This document shows, in pieces, positions 41,458 through 50,702 of a stretch of DNA of 64,000 bases (within the stretch, counting starts at the first letter, position 1; every line of letters begins with the position of its first letter). Source of the stretch: Actinomadura sp. DC4 (GTDB taxonomy: Bacteria > Actinomycetota > Actinomycetes > Streptosporangiales > Streptosporangiaceae); NCBI RefSeq assembly GCF_030406325.1, contig NZ_JAUEQY010000003.1, forward strand, positions 372,001 to 436,000. Direction: 5' to 3'. The notes under the pieces are model-generated. The model was not told the origin of the DNA. It worked only from the letters and a program-made list of their open reading frames with translations, and searched no databases. Both the position numbers and the translations under genes were made by a program.

Positions 41458-43491
41458 GGCGGCGATCAGGGACTTCGTGTCCGGGGTGCCTACACGGACG
41501 AACAGCGGCAGGGTGCCCAGGTCGGCTTCGTACGCGTGGAGGTCGCCTCGTACGGTTCTGCCTCGCTTGACGTCGTACCACTCGCCCGGCGGGAGGTGGA
41601 CGTCGCGGCTCGTGCCCGGCTTCAGCAGCGGGGCGGCGAGCAGTGAGTCGCCCAGGAGCCACTCGTCGGAGATGGTGTACGACCGCTGGTCCGACGGGAA
41701 GTCGAAGAACAGCGGCTGCATGATCGGGTCGCCGGTCCTCACGGTGGCCTGGACCTGCTTCAGGATGTACGGCGCCAGGCGCTTGTGGACGTCCAGCGCT
41801 CGCGCGTACAGCCTGGCGGTGTCCGGGTCGTAGTTCACCCACTTGTCGTTCACGTAGTCGTACACGCGGACCGGGGAGGTGGAGGAGTAGACGAGCGGCA
41901 TCGCGGCGGCGGCCTGGGCCCAGCGGATCAGGACCTCCTTCGACGGCGGCGGTTTGCCCTCCGAGCCGCCGACCATGTCGGTCTCCACGAACGGGTAGCC
42001 GATCGTCGAGACGGCCAGGTCCTGGTGGACGGCGGCCTGGAGCGACGTCCAGTCCGTGCCCTTGTCGATCTCGCGGGTCACGAAGCCGTACTTCTGCGAA
42101 CCCGTCCAGTGGATCCGTACGCCCACGCCCTGCTGGTCGAACTCATCGGTCAGCTGCGCGCCCAGCTTCACGTAGTCGTTGGCCGTGTGACCGGCCGCCG
42201 GCGCGCACGTCTCGTCGTAGAAACGGGTGTCGAACTTGAAGCCGTCCACCCCGTACGTCCTCTGCAGGGCACGCAGCTGGTCGGCGTACCAGGCTCGGGC
42301 GTCCGGGTTGCCCAGGTCAACGATGCCCGCCCTGCCGTTCCACCACTCGACGGTGCACGGCTTGGCCGGGTCGTCCTTGGACTTCAGGAGGTAGCCCTTG
42401 TCGGCGGCGACCTTGTAGTTGTCGGCGTCGAGGTTGATCCAGAGCGTCACCCAGAGGCCGAACTTGTCGCCCAGCCCGTGCACCTCGTCCGACATGCCCT
42501 TGGGGTCGGGGAACTTGTCGTTGAAGGTGAAGTCGCCGTAATGGCTCATCCAGCCGTCGTCCAGCGAGGCCGTGTGGCCGGGCTCGCCGGCCGCGTGCAG
42601 GCGGCGTACGTAGTCCAGGAAGCCCTGCTGGTCCACGTTCGTGTAGAACTGCGCCCAGGAGTTCCAGAGCGGAGTCTCGTACTGGTAGGGCTCGGCGTCG
42701 CTCTTGGCCGGCTTGCCGGTGATGCCGATGTAGTCGTCGTAGACCGCCTTCGGGGTCTTCTCCACGAAGAAGGTCGCGGCAAGGCTCGGCGTCCCGGTGA
42801 CCTCCAGGCCCGCGACGCCGGCGGTGTCCTTGCCGAGCGAGACGTTCATCAGGTCCTGGGTGTCGAACCAGATACCGGCCGATGACTGGGTGAACCAGAA
42901 CGGATCCACCATCTGGTACGAGGCGGGGCCGAACGCATCATCGGCCACCTTGCCCGCGTCGAGGGGCCACGGCTGGTCGGTGTACGGCCCGCCGGCGTCG
43001 GTGGTCGCCTCGCCGTGGCCGTACCAGTGGCCGGCGGAGGCCATGGCGAAGTGCATGCCGGTCGCGGTGGCGGTCACGCCCTGGACCGTGCTCTCGACCT
43101 TGTAGCGATCGGCGCCCGGGGTGAGGCGTACCTCCAGCGTCGCGGAGGCGTCGGTGGTGGCGACCTCGAGCGTGAGAACGCCGTGGGACCAAACCGCCTT
43201 GCGCACGTCGGTGGCGGTCGCGCGGCCGTTCGGGCCGGTGAGGTCGAGGGCGTCCGTGTTCGTGGTGGCCAGGACGGTACGGCCGGCGCGGCGGGCGGTG
43301 ATCTGGAAGTGCCGCTTGGCGATGACGACCTGGTACGCGGGGGTGGTCAGGGTGAGTGAGGTCGCGCCGCCCCGGAAGGTGACGCGACCGGAGGCCGCCG
43401 CGGCGCCGGCGCTCGCGTCGACCGACGCGGCGGCGACGAGAAGAAGGGCGGCGAGGGAGAGCGGAAGTCGGCGGGGTCTCAGCGCGATCAC
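41446..43491 (-). CDS. Secreted glycoside hydrolase family 31 (alpha-glucosidase/xylosidase type)
   Basis: The 681-residue protein starts at a GTG at 43491 with a signal peptide (LPLSLAALLLVAAASVDASAG). The (beta/alpha)8 domain holds the nucleophile in GVDGFKFDTRFYDE (about residue 419) and the acid/base region DKGTDWTSLQ. Earlier DDGWMSHYGDFTF and LWVTLWINL are GH31 barrel strands. A C-terminal beta domain ends the protein. It would cleave an alpha-glucoside or alpha-xyloside outside the cell with retention. Substrate class is unsettled. An inverted repeat lies upstream. Confidence 0.88.
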   Translation of the reverse strand: MIALRPRRLPLSLAALLLVAAASVDASAGAAAASGRVTFRGGATSLTLTTPAYQVVIAKRHFQITARRAGRTVLATTNTDALDLTGPNGRATATDVRKAVWSHGVLTLEVATTDASATLEVRLTPGADRYKVESTVQGVTATATGMHFAMASAGHWYGHGEATTDAGGPYTDQPWPLDAGKVADDAFGPASYQMVDPFWFTQSSAGIWFDTQDLMNVSLGKDTAGVAGLEVTGTPSLAATFFVEKTPKAVYDDYIGITGKPAKSDAEPYQYETPLWNSWAQFYTNVDQQGFLDYVRRLHAAGEPGHTASLDDGWMSHYGDFTFNDKFPDPKGMSDEVHGLGDKFGLWVTLWINLDADNYKVAADKGYLLKSKDDPAKPCTVEWWNGRAGIVDLGNPDARAWYADQLRALQRTYGVDGFKFDTRFYDETCAPAAGHTANDYVKLGAQLTDEFDQQGVGVRIHWTGSQKYGFVTREIDKGTDWTSLQAAVHQDLAVSTIGYPFVETDMVGGSEGKPPPSKEVLIRWAQAAAAMPLVYSSTSPVRVYDYVNDKWVNYDPDTARLYARALDVHKRLAPYILKQVQATVRTGDPIMQPLFFDFPSDQRSYTISDEWLLGDSLLAAPLLKPGTSRDVHLPPGEWYDVKRGRTVRGDLHAYEADLGTLPLFVRVGTPDTKSLIAALRH

Positions 43492-43534
43492 CTCGCGGTG
43501 GTGTTTGGCCGGTCGGGAACCGTCCGGCTGGGTT

Positions 43535-43578
43535 GCTCATTCGTGCGCACTACTCCGGGATACTGCGCATGAATGAGC
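43535..43578. promoter_or_regulatory. Large inverted repeat upstream of GH31 gene
   Basis: Arms GCTCATTCGTGCGCA (43535-43549) and TGCGCATGAATGAGC (43564-43578) match at all but one position across a 14-base spacer. It is situated 44 bp upstream of the GH31 GTG, so probably an operator or a cruciform in its promoter. Confidence 0.6.
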
Positions 43579-43621
43579 GTCCCGTCAAGATCTTCGCCGG
43601 TGTTGACCCGAGTCGCGGCCG

Positions 43622-44272
43622 TCAGGCCGTGGCGCCGAGGGCCTTCTTGCGCGCGCGATAGCGGCCCAGGAGTACAGGGCGGAGCCACCGCAGCGGTGGC
43701 GGGAAGGCGCCCATCATGAGCGCGTACCCCCGAGGCCGGTCCGGGTCTTCGAGCAGGCCGAACACCAGGTCCGGACCGGAGCGGGGAGCACCGTCGACGA
43801 TGGCCTTGCGGAGCCGGACGATCTCGGCGTCGGGGACCTGGGGGAACATCTCGGCGAGGGCCGGTTCCTCGGTCCCGAGGTGTGCCACGAGGAGGTCGCG
43901 GACCCTGGCCGCGGCCTGGGCGGCCTGGGCGGCCTCGTCCCCGGCTCCGTGGATCGCCGCGCCGAGCCTGCGCAGCTCGGCGTCGAGGGCCTCGTGTTCG
44001 GCGGTCAGCCCGTCGAGCTCGGCGACCTTGGCCGGGAACAGCTCGCGCAGCACGGGCCAGAACAGCTCGTCCTCGCTCGCGTGGTGGTGATGGACGAACT
44101 CCACGAGCCAGTTCGCGGTGCTCAGCAGGGTCTTGGTGCGCATCTTCTCGCCGGCCGCGTGCCGGGCGAAGGCGTCCGCGGTGAGCTCGGCCCCGCGTCG
44201 CATGATCGTGTGCACGGCGATGAGCTCGTCGTACATGTTCGCGCCCTCGGTCGGCGCTGTCGGCACGGTCAT
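43622..44272 (-). CDS. Hemerythrin-domain protein (216 aa)
   Basis: Iron-binding residues lie in a four-helix arrangement: VHTIMRR (about 20), VHHHHASEDELFWPVL (about 54-69), a middle LTAEHEAL and the late VAHLGTEEPALAEMF. The C-terminal 50 residues extend past the domain and are basic. It binds non-haem diiron and could sense or store O2 or respond to NO or peroxide. It is divergent from a TetR gene; two palindromes lie between them. Confidence 0.88.
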   Translation of the reverse strand: MTVPTAPTEGANMYDELIAVHTIMRRGAELTADAFARHAAGEKMRTKTLLSTANWLVEFVHHHHASEDELFWPVLRELFPAKVAELDGLTAEHEALDAELRRLGAAIHGAGDEAAQAAQAAARVRDLLVAHLGTEEPALAEMFPQVPDAEIVRLRKAIVDGAPRSGPDLVFGLLEDPDRPRGYALMMGAFPPPLRWLRPVLLGRYRARKKALGATA

Positions 44273-44279
44273 GGGATCC

Positions 44280-44293
44280 CCTCAATATTGAGG
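44280..44293. promoter_or_regulatory. Palindrome CCTCAATATTGAGG upstream of hemerythrin gene
   Basis: This is a perfect 14-bp palindrome with an AT core, eight bases upstream of the hemerythrin ATG and thus in its leader or promoter. Fe-S (Rrf2-type) or TetR regulators could bind it. The class is uncertain. Confidence 0.6.
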
Positions 44294-44323
44294 TAAATGA
44301 ATGTGCAACGAAGTGAAGCGTAG

Positions 44324-44336
44324 TGCATCGAATGCA
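44324..44336. promoter_or_regulatory. Inverted repeat TGCAT-N3-ATGCA upstream of tetR
   Basis: TGCAT, CGA and ATGCA form perfect 5-base arms 18 bp upstream of the TetR ATG. It is a probable autoregulatory site, separate from the palindrome at 44280. Confidence 0.5.
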
Positions 44337-44354
44337 GAGCGATATCCTGATCGG

Positions 44355-44978
44355 ATGTCCCAGGCGCGCCCGTACCACTCACCGAGGCGAGAGCTGGGTG
44401 CCGCCGCGACCCGGCGGGATCTGCTCATGGCGGCCCGGCGGTTGTTCGCCGACCGGGGCTACGCCCACGTGACGGTCGCCGAGATCGCCCGTGAGGCGGG
44501 CACGGCGGTGAAGACGATGTACGCGAGCGTGGGCGGCAAGGCGGAGATCCTGCGGGAGATCCTGGAAGACGCCGTGAAGGAGTCGGGCGCGGAGGAGACG
44601 ACGATCCGGATCCTCACCATGACGGACCCGCTGGAGTGCCTGGGAGAACTGGCCCACGGCACCAGGCTGGGTTACGAGGGTCACCGCGAGGTCCTGACCA
44701 TCCTCGCGGGCGCCATGCCGGTGCTGGAGTCCGCCGACGCCCTGTGGAACCGGGTCAGGGCGAGTTACCGGACGTCCCTCCGGGCGGTGGCCGCCCATCT
44801 CGCGGAGCTGGGCGCGGTGAGCACCCCGGTGGACCGCTGCGCCGACGTGCTGTGGTTCTGCTTCGGCCCCCATGCCTGGCGGGCGCTGGTCGAGGACTCC
44901 GGCTGGACCTGGGACGACGCCCAGGCCCAGCTCGCCGCGACGGCCAGGGTGCTGCTCCTGGAGACGATCAGTCCGTGA
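44355..44978 (+). CDS. TetR-family transcriptional regulator
   Basis: The 207-residue protein is taken from the ATG at 44355 ([15 protein letters not shown]); the upstream frame lies inside the operator region. The HTH spans about 18-65 ([27 protein letters not shown], in part), and the rest is a helical ligand-binding domain. It is divergent from the hemerythrin gene, so it may link a redox or drug signal to it. The C-terminus converges with and overlaps the inositol ABC ATPase gene by 11 bp. Confidence 0.9.
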   Translation: MSQARPYHSPRRELGAAATRRDLLMAARRLFADRGYAHVTVAEIAREAGTAVKTMYASVGGKAEILREILEDAVKESGAEETTIRILTMTDPLECLGELAHGTRLGYEGHREVLTILAGAMPVLESADALWNRVRASYRTSLRAVAAHLAELGAVSTPVDRCADVLWFCFGPHAWRALVEDSGWTWDDAQAQLAATARVLLLETISP

Positions 44979-45801
44979 CGCCCAGGTCCCGTGCGTCCTC
45001 GCGGAGCTCCGGGGCGCCCTTGACGCCCGCGCTCTCCAGCTCGTGGGCCAGTTCGTCCAGTTCCGCGCCGCCCGCCATCTGCGCGGTGAGCTCGGCCAGG
45101 CTGATCTCTTCCTTGGTGTAGTAGCCGATGCTGCGGCCCCGCTTGAGCAGCAGGAACCGGTCCCCCACCGGGTACGCGTGGTGCGGGTTGTGGGAGATGA
45201 AGATGACTCCCAGGCCGCGCTCGCGCGCCCCCGCGATGTAACGGAGCACGACGCCCGCCTGCTTGACGCCCAGCGCCGCGGTCGGCTCGTCCAGGATCAG
45301 GACCTTCGCGCCGAAGTAGACCGCCCGGGAGATCGCGACGCACTGACGTTCGCCGCCCGACAGCGTGCCGATGGGCTGGTCGACGTCGCGCAGGTCGATG
45401 CCCATGTCGAGGAGTTCCTTCTTGGCGGTCTCGCGCATGAAGGAGATGTCAAGGCGCTTGAACGGCACCGGGCCCACGCGCTTCTCCGAGCCCAGGAAGA
45501 AGTTGCGCCACACCGGCATGAGCGGCACGACCGCAAGATCCTGGTAGACCGTCGCGATGCCGTGTTCGAGCGCCTCGCGCGGCGAGCCGAAGGACACCTC
45601 CTGGCCCTCGACGCGGAACACGCCCTCGTCGTGCTTGTGCAGGCCGGCGACGATCTTGATGAGCGTCGACTTGCCCGCCCCGTTGTCGCCGAGGACGCAG
45701 GTGATCTCGCCGGCGGCGACCTCCAGGTCGATGTCGCGCAGCGCGATGACGTTGCCGTAGCGCTTGCCGACTCCCTCGAGCGCGACCAGTGGCTCACTCA
45801 T
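44968..45801 (-). CDS. Sugar (inositol-type) ABC transporter ATP-binding protein
   Basis: The 277-residue protein starts at the ATG at 45801 ([16 protein letters not shown]), overlapping the permease stop (ATGA). It has Walker [10 protein letters not shown], a Q-loop in VYQDLAVV, signature LSGGERQ, Walker [12 protein letters not shown] and an H-loop in ISHNPHH. It is one ABC domain, unlike the double-domain RbsA. It powers the permease and binding protein of the preceding genes. Location next to iol genes implies inositol uptake, by inference. Confidence 0.9.
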   Translation of the reverse strand: MSEPLVALEGVGKRYGNVIALRDIDLEVAAGEITCVLGDNGAGKSTLIKIVAGLHKHDEGVFRVEGQEVSFGSPREALEHGIATVYQDLAVVPLMPVWRNFFLGSEKRVGPVPFKRLDISFMRETAKKELLDMGIDLRDVDQPIGTLSGGERQCVAISRAVYFGAKVLILDEPTAALGVKQAGVVLRYIAGARERGLGVIFISHNPHHAYPVGDRFLLLKRGRSIGYYTKEEISLAELTAQMAGGAELDELAHELESAGVKGAPELREDARDLGVTD

Positions 45802-46847
45802 TTTCCTGCCTCCGCCCGGCGCCGTACGACGAGGTTGACAACGGTGGCGGCGAGAAGCATCGCCCCCAGGAAGAACTTGAACCAGTCCGGGTTCCACTCG
45901 GCGTACACGATGCCGTTGCTCGTCATGCCCCAGATGAACGCGCCGATGGCCGCGCCGATCGCCGAGCCGTACCCGCCGGTCAGCAGGCAGCCGCCGACGA
46001 CCGCGCAGATGATGTAGAAGAACTCGTTGCCGACGCCCTCACCGGACTGCACGGACTTGAAGTTGAAGAGGATGTGCATGCCGTAGAACCACGCGGTGAA
46101 GGACACGCCCATGAACAGGGCGATCTTCGTACGCGTGACCGGGACGCCCACCGCGCGGGCGCTGGAGGCCGACCCGCCGACGGCGAAGATCCAGTTGCCG
46201 GAACGCGTGCGCAGCAGCAGCCAGGTCGCGATGGCCACGAACACGATCCACCACAGCACGCTGATGTTGACCTGCACGCCGCCGACCGTGAAGTTGCGGG
46301 CGAACACGTCGCGCGCCTGGGAGAAGCCGTCCATGTCCTCGATCGACGGCGTGGCGACGTTGTGCGTGATGAGCTTGGTGAAGCCGAGGTTCAGGCCGGC
46401 GAGCATGAAGAACGTGCCGAGCGTCACGATGAAGCTCGGCAGGCCCGTCCTGACGTAGATCAGGCCGTTGACGAAGCCCAGCGCGAGCGTGACCACGAGG
46501 GAGACCGCCACGCCGGCCCAGACGTTGAGCGTGAGCTGGTAGCTGAACATCGACGCGATCAGCGCCGAGGACGTGACCATCACGCCCGCCGACAGGTCGA
46601 ACTCTCCGCCGATCATCAGCAGCGACACCGACACGGCCATGATGCCCATCGACGCGCTGGAGTACAGGACGGTGGAGAACGACGACGCGCGCAGGAAGGC
46701 GTCGGCCACCAGTGAGAAGAAGACGAACAACACGATGGCGCCGACGAGCGCGCCGATCTCGGGGCGGCCCAGCAGCTTGCGGAACGGCGAGCGGGCGGCG
46801 AGGCGTTCGTCCCCGGCCGGCGCGGGTGGCGCGATGGTCTGACTCAC
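45798..46847 (-). CDS. Sugar (inositol-type) ABC transporter permease
   Basis: The 349-residue protein begins at a GTG at 46847 with GGAG upstream. After a short proline-rich N-terminus it has about ten TM segments. The family loop [20 protein letters not shown] and the later [20 protein letters not shown] are typical of RbsC/BPD_transp_2 permeases. It is placed between the binding protein and the ATPase, forming a complete importer. Substrate is inferred from the iol context. Confidence 0.92.
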   Translation of the reverse strand: MSQTIAPPAPAGDERLAARSPFRKLLGRPEIGALVGAIVLFVFFSLVADAFLRASSFSTVLYSSASMGIMAVSVSLLMIGGEFDLSAGVMVTSSALIASMFSYQLTLNVWAGVAVSLVVTLALGFVNGLIYVRTGLPSFIVTLGTFFMLAGLNLGFTKLITHNVATPSIEDMDGFSQARDVFARNFTVGGVQVNISVLWWIVFVAIATWLLLRTRSGNWIFAVGGSASSARAVGVPVTRTKIALFMGVSFTAWFYGMHILFNFKSVQSGEGVGNEFFYIICAVVGGCLLTGGYGSAIGAAIGAFIWGMTSNGIVYAEWNPDWFKFFLGAMLLAATVVNLVVRRRAEAGK

Positions 46848-46869
46848 GGGGAAACTCCAGGGTTTCGGT

Positions 46870-46900
46870 GCGGGCCCGCCCACGGCACGGGCGGGCCCGC
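46870..46900. terminator. Intercistronic hairpin between binding-protein and permease genes
   Basis: GCGGGCCCGCCC and GGGCGGGCCCGC form a perfect 12-bp stem with a 7-base loop, inside the 60-bp gap. It could stabilise the binding-protein mRNA or lower read-through to the permease, as in many ABC operons. Confidence 0.65.
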
Positions 46901-46907
46901 GGCTGGC

Positions 46908-47885
46908 TTAGCGAGTGCCGCGATCCGCGTACGGCGCGACGGCGTCGGCGTTGGACTTGTCGACGATCGCCGGCCCGGTGAGCACGGGCTGGCCGCCGCC
47001 GAGGATGTCGCCGTTGCGCTTGTACAGCCACAGCTCGTCGACGGCCTCGTAGCCCTGGAGGTAGGGCTGCTGGTCGACGGCGAACTGGATGCGGCCGTCC
47101 TTGATCGCTGCGATGAGGTCCTTGTTCATGTCGAACGTGGCGACCTTGGCCTTGCCGCCGCTGTCCTTGGCGGCGTCGGAGGCGGTGAGGGCGATCTGGG
47201 CGTTCAGCGCCAGGATGCCGTCGATGCCCTTGTCGGCCTGGAGCTTGGCGGTGACCGCCGACTTGACCTGCGGCATGTTCGAACCCTGGACGAAGAGGTT
47301 CTGCATCTGGCCGGAGAAGGTCTTCTTCGCGCCGGCGCAGCGCGCCTCGAGACCGACGTTGCCCTGCTCGTGGATCAGGCAGACGGCCTTCTTGACGCCG
47401 GCCTTGTTGAGCTGCTCACCGGCCGCCTGGCCGGCGATGTTCTCGTCCTGGCCGAAGTGGGCGAGCGCGCCGAACTTGGCCGAGTCCTCCGCACCGGAGT
47501 TGATCGTCACGACCGGGATCTTGGCCGCGACGGCCTTGGCGACGACGTCCTTCAGCGCGTCCGGCTTGGCCAGCGTGACGATGATCCCGTCGACGTGCTG
47601 GTCGATGTAGGACTGCACGAGCTGGGCCTGCTTGCCGCCGTCCGGGTCGGCGGCGTACAGGAACTGGACGTTGTCCTTGGCCGAGGCCGACTGGGCGCCC
47701 TTCTGCACGATGTCCCAGAACGCGTCGCCCTGAGCGGAGTGCGTGACCATGGCGATCTTGATCCGGGGGCCGCCGCCGCCCAGCGCCTTCGTCGCCTGGT
47801 CGTCGGCCTTCTTTCCGCCCGAGCTGCTGCACGCGCTCAGCGCCAGCAGCCCCGTCAAGGCCGCGGCGATCACCTTGCGCTTCAT
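46908..47885 (-). CDS. Sugar (inositol-type) ABC transporter substrate-binding lipoprotein
   Basis: The 325-residue protein begins MKRKVIAAALTGLLALSACSS, a signal peptide with lipobox LSAC (Cys 19). The mature protein is a periplasmic-binding fold of the ribose/galactose class (KIAMVTHSAQGDAFWDIVQKG, in part, and a central DGIIVTLAKPDAL). It would capture the sugar or cyclitol outside the membrane. It is located 103 bp downstream of iolD in the same direction, so linked to inositol use. Confidence 0.92.
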   Translation of the reverse strand: MKRKVIAAALTGLLALSACSSSGGKKADDQATKALGGGGPRIKIAMVTHSAQGDAFWDIVQKGAQSASAKDNVQFLYAADPDGGKQAQLVQSYIDQHVDGIIVTLAKPDALKDVVAKAVAAKIPVVTINSGAEDSAKFGALAHFGQDENIAGQAAGEQLNKAGVKKAVCLIHEQGNVGLEARCAGAKKTFSGQMQNLFVQGSNMPQVKSAVTAKLQADKGIDGILALNAQIALTASDAAKDSGGKAKVATFDMNKDLIAAIKDGRIQFAVDQQPYLQGYEAVDELWLYKRNGDILGGGQPVLTGPAIVDKSNADAVAPYADRGTR

Positions 47886-47988
47886 ATGTATCGGTCTCCT
47901 CTCGGTGGCACGCTGACCGTGGAGGTTATCGGCTACGCCCGCCACCAAACCGGGGCACACCATCTCTGTTCGGTTACAGGGGATCCAG

Positions 47989-49851
47989 CTACAGGTAGTC
48001 GCCCTGGCCTTGTTTGTCCTTGTCGTAACGCGCACGGGCCTCGCGTACGGTGTCCAGCGCGGAGACCTCGGCCACCGGGACGTCCCACCACGCCTCGCCG
48101 TCCGGGGAGGGCCGCAGCGGGTCGGTCTCCACGTGCACGACGGTCGTGACGGAGGCGGCGCGGGCCTTCGCGAGGGCGTCACGCAGCTCAACGGGGGTAC
48201 GCGCGGTGATCACCTGGGCGCCGAGGCTGGCCGCGTTGGCGGCGAGGTCGACGGGGAGCACGTCGCCGTCCAGGCCCGAGCCCGTCCGGTAGCGGTAACG
48301 CGTGCCGAACCGCTGCGCGCCCACCGACTCCGACAGCGCGCCGATCGAGGCGAAGCCGTGGTTCTGGACGAGGACGACGATGAGCTTGACGCCCTCCTGC
48401 ACGGCGGTGACCAGCTCGCTGGACATCATGAGGTACGAGCCGTCGCCCACCATGACGAACACCTCGCGGCCGGGGTCCAGGGCCATCTTCACGCCCAGAC
48501 CGCCGGCGATCTCGTACCCCATGCATGAGTAACCGTACTCGACGTGGTAGCCCTTCGGATCCCGTGGACGCCAGAGTTTGTGCAGGTCACCGGGCATCGA
48601 CCCGGCCGCGCAGACCACGACGTCGCGTGCGTGGGCCGCCTCGCCGACGACGCCGAGCACCTCCGACTGCGAGGGCAGGCCCTCGCCGGTGCCGCGGAAC
48701 GCCTCGTCCACGAGGGCGTTCCAGCCGGCGACGCGCTCGCGGGTCTCCTCGCGGTACGCGGCGGGCACCGACCAGCCGTCCAGCGCCCCGCGCAGCGCGG
48801 CCAGGCCGGCGCGCGCGTCGGCGACCAGCGAGGTGCCCGCGTGCTTGGCCGCGTCGAACGCGGCCACGTTGAGGTTCACGAACCGGGTGCGGCCGAACAG
48901 GCTGCGCGAGGCCGTGGTGAAGTCGCTGTAGCGGGTGCCGATCCCGATGACCACGTCGGCCTCGCGCGCCAGGGCGTTGGCGGCCGTGGTGCCGGTGGCG
49001 CCGATCGCGCCCGCCGCCTGCGGGTGGTCCCACGGCAGCGCGCCCTTGCCGGCCTGGGTCTCCCCCACCGGGACGCCGGTCGCCTCCGCGAAGGCGCGCA
49101 GCTCGTCTGTGGCGCGGGAGTAGATCACTCCGCCGCCCGCCACGATCAGCGGCCGCTCCGCGCCGCGGATCAGCGCGACCGCCCGCTCCAGCGCGGCGGG
49201 CTCGGGCACCGGCCGCGCGACGTGCCACACACGCTTGGCGAACAGCTCGTCCGGCCAGTCGTGCGCCTCGGCCTGGACGTCCTGCGGGAGGGCCAGGGTC
49301 ACCGCGCCCGTCTCGGCGGGGTCGGTGAGCACGCGCATCGCGGCCAGCAGCGCCGAGGGGAGTTGCTCGGGCCGGTTGATCCGGTCCCAGAAGCGCGAGA
49401 CCGGCCGGAAGGCGTCGTTGACCGACACGTCGTACGAGCGCGGGTCCTCCAGTTCCTGCAGCACCGGGTTGGCCACGCGGGTGGCGAAGACGTCGCCGGG
49501 CAGCAGCAGCACCGGGATCCGGTTGACGGTCGCCAGGGCCGCGCCGGTCACCATGTTGGTCGCGCCCGGACCGATCGAGCTCGTACAGGTGAAGGCCCGC
49601 AGCCGGTCGTGCGCCCGCGCGAAGCCGACGGCGGTGTGCACCATCGCCTGCTCGTTGCGGGCCATGTAATAAGGAAGCTCCTCGGCGTTCTCCTCCAGGC
49701 CGTACTCCAGCAGCGCCTCGCCGACGCCCGCCACGTTGCCGTGCCCGAAGATGCCGAAGCAGCCCGCGAAGAACCGCTGTTCGACGCCGTCGCGCTCGGT
49801 CCACTGGTTCGCGAGGAACCGGACGACCGCCTGTCCGGTGGTGAGCCTCAT
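47989..49851 (-). CDS. iolD: 3D-(3,5/4)-trihydroxycyclohexane-1,2-dione acylhydrolase (IolD)
   Basis: The 620-residue ThDP enzyme opens the ring of the inosose-derived diketone. It starts at the ATG at 49851 (MRLTTGQAVVRFLANQW), overlapping the iolB stop. The N-terminal lobe has the catalytic-Glu-type segment ARNEQAMVHTAVGFA, the central domain VIGIGTRYSDF, and the C-terminal lobe the ThDP motif GDGSYLMMSSELV with the downstream Asn in VLVQNHG. Length and placement between iolB and the transporter genes are standard for actinobacterial clusters. Confidence 0.95.
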   Translation of the reverse strand: MRLTTGQAVVRFLANQWTERDGVEQRFFAGCFGIFGHGNVAGVGEALLEYGLEENAEELPYYMARNEQAMVHTAVGFARAHDRLRAFTCTSSIGPGATNMVTGAALATVNRIPVLLLPGDVFATRVANPVLQELEDPRSYDVSVNDAFRPVSRFWDRINRPEQLPSALLAAMRVLTDPAETGAVTLALPQDVQAEAHDWPDELFAKRVWHVARPVPEPAALERAVALIRGAERPLIVAGGGVIYSRATDELRAFAEATGVPVGETQAGKGALPWDHPQAAGAIGATGTTAANALAREADVVIGIGTRYSDFTTASRSLFGRTRFVNLNVAAFDAAKHAGTSLVADARAGLAALRGALDGWSVPAAYREETRERVAGWNALVDEAFRGTGEGLPSQSEVLGVVGEAAHARDVVVCAAGSMPGDLHKLWRPRDPKGYHVEYGYSCMGYEIAGGLGVKMALDPGREVFVMVGDGSYLMMSSELVTAVQEGVKLIVVLVQNHGFASIGALSESVGAQRFGTRYRYRTGSGLDGDVLPVDLAANAASLGAQVITARTPVELRDALAKARAASVTTVVHVETDPLRPSPDGEAWWDVPVAEVSALDTVREARARYDKDKQGQGDYL

Positions 49852-50702
49852 CGCTCCTCCGCCGAGGTGAGGGGGAGCCGCGGGTCGGGCTCCTGACCCT
49901 CCCAGGTCCCACGGATCCACGTGTGCGCGGGATCGTCGCAGATCAGCCACTGCCGCTGCGTACCCGGGCCGGCCATGACGTTCAGGTAGTACAGGTCATA
50001 GCCCGGGGTGGCCATCGACGGGCCGTGCCAGCCGTGCGGGATGGTCACGACGTCGCCGGTGCGCACCTCGGCGAGCACGTCGATCGGCCGCTCCTCGGTG
50101 CCGTAAACCCGCTGGTAGGCCATGCCCTCCCCGGCCACCTCGAAGTAGTAGATCTCCTCCAGGCGGCACTCGCCGGGGCCGTCCTCGTCGTGTTTGTGCG
50201 GCGGATAGGAGGACCAGCAGCCGCCGGGCGTGAGCACCTCGCACGCGATCAGCTTGTCGGCGTACGGGAACGCCTCGGGGGTGCAGAAGTTGTTCACCTG
50301 GCGGCTCGCGACGCCCGCGCCGCGCAGCTCGACGGGCACGTCCCCGGCCGGGCCGTACCTCGGCGTCAGGCGGTTCCCGCACCGCGCCGCGGGCAGCGCG
50401 AACCGCCCGCTCCCCCGCACCCGTACGGTCGCGTCGCGCGGCACGTACGCGAAGTCGGTCACACGGGAGAAGACGTCGCGGCGGCCGGTGAGCTCGAAGG
50501 TCTCGCCGTCGCACTCGACCGCGCAGCTCCCGCTCAGCGGCAGGACGAGCATCTCGTCGCCGCCGGTCTCGAAGACGTGCCCGCCGCCGTCCAGCTCCAG
50601 CGTCCGCAGGCCGGAGTAGGTCCAGCCCGCGTCCTCGGGCGTGACGACGAGCCCGTACGGCTCGGCCTTCGTGCTTCCAAAGGGCAGGTGGTGCTTTGTC
50701 AT
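49848..50702 (-). CDS. iolB: 5-deoxy-glucuronate isomerase (IolB)
   Basis: The 284-residue bicupin converts 5-deoxy-glucuronate to 2-deoxy-5-keto-gluconate. The ATG is at 50702, overlapping the aldolase stop (ATGA). It has the metal-binding cluster SSYPPHKHDE (about 170-179), EIYYFEVAG, and a late IPHGWHGPSMATPGYDLYYLNVMAG that matches IolB. It lies between the aldolase and iolD genes in the operon. Confidence 0.95.
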   Translation of the reverse strand: MTKHHLPFGSTKAEPYGLVVTPEDAGWTYSGLRTLELDGGGHVFETGGDEMLVLPLSGSCAVECDGETFELTGRRDVFSRVTDFAYVPRDATVRVRGSGRFALPAARCGNRLTPRYGPAGDVPVELRGAGVASRQVNNFCTPEAFPYADKLIACEVLTPGGCWSSYPPHKHDEDGPGECRLEEIYYFEVAGEGMAYQRVYGTEERPIDVLAEVRTGDVVTIPHGWHGPSMATPGYDLYYLNVMAGPGTQRQWLICDDPAHTWIRGTWEGQEPDPRLPLTSAEER

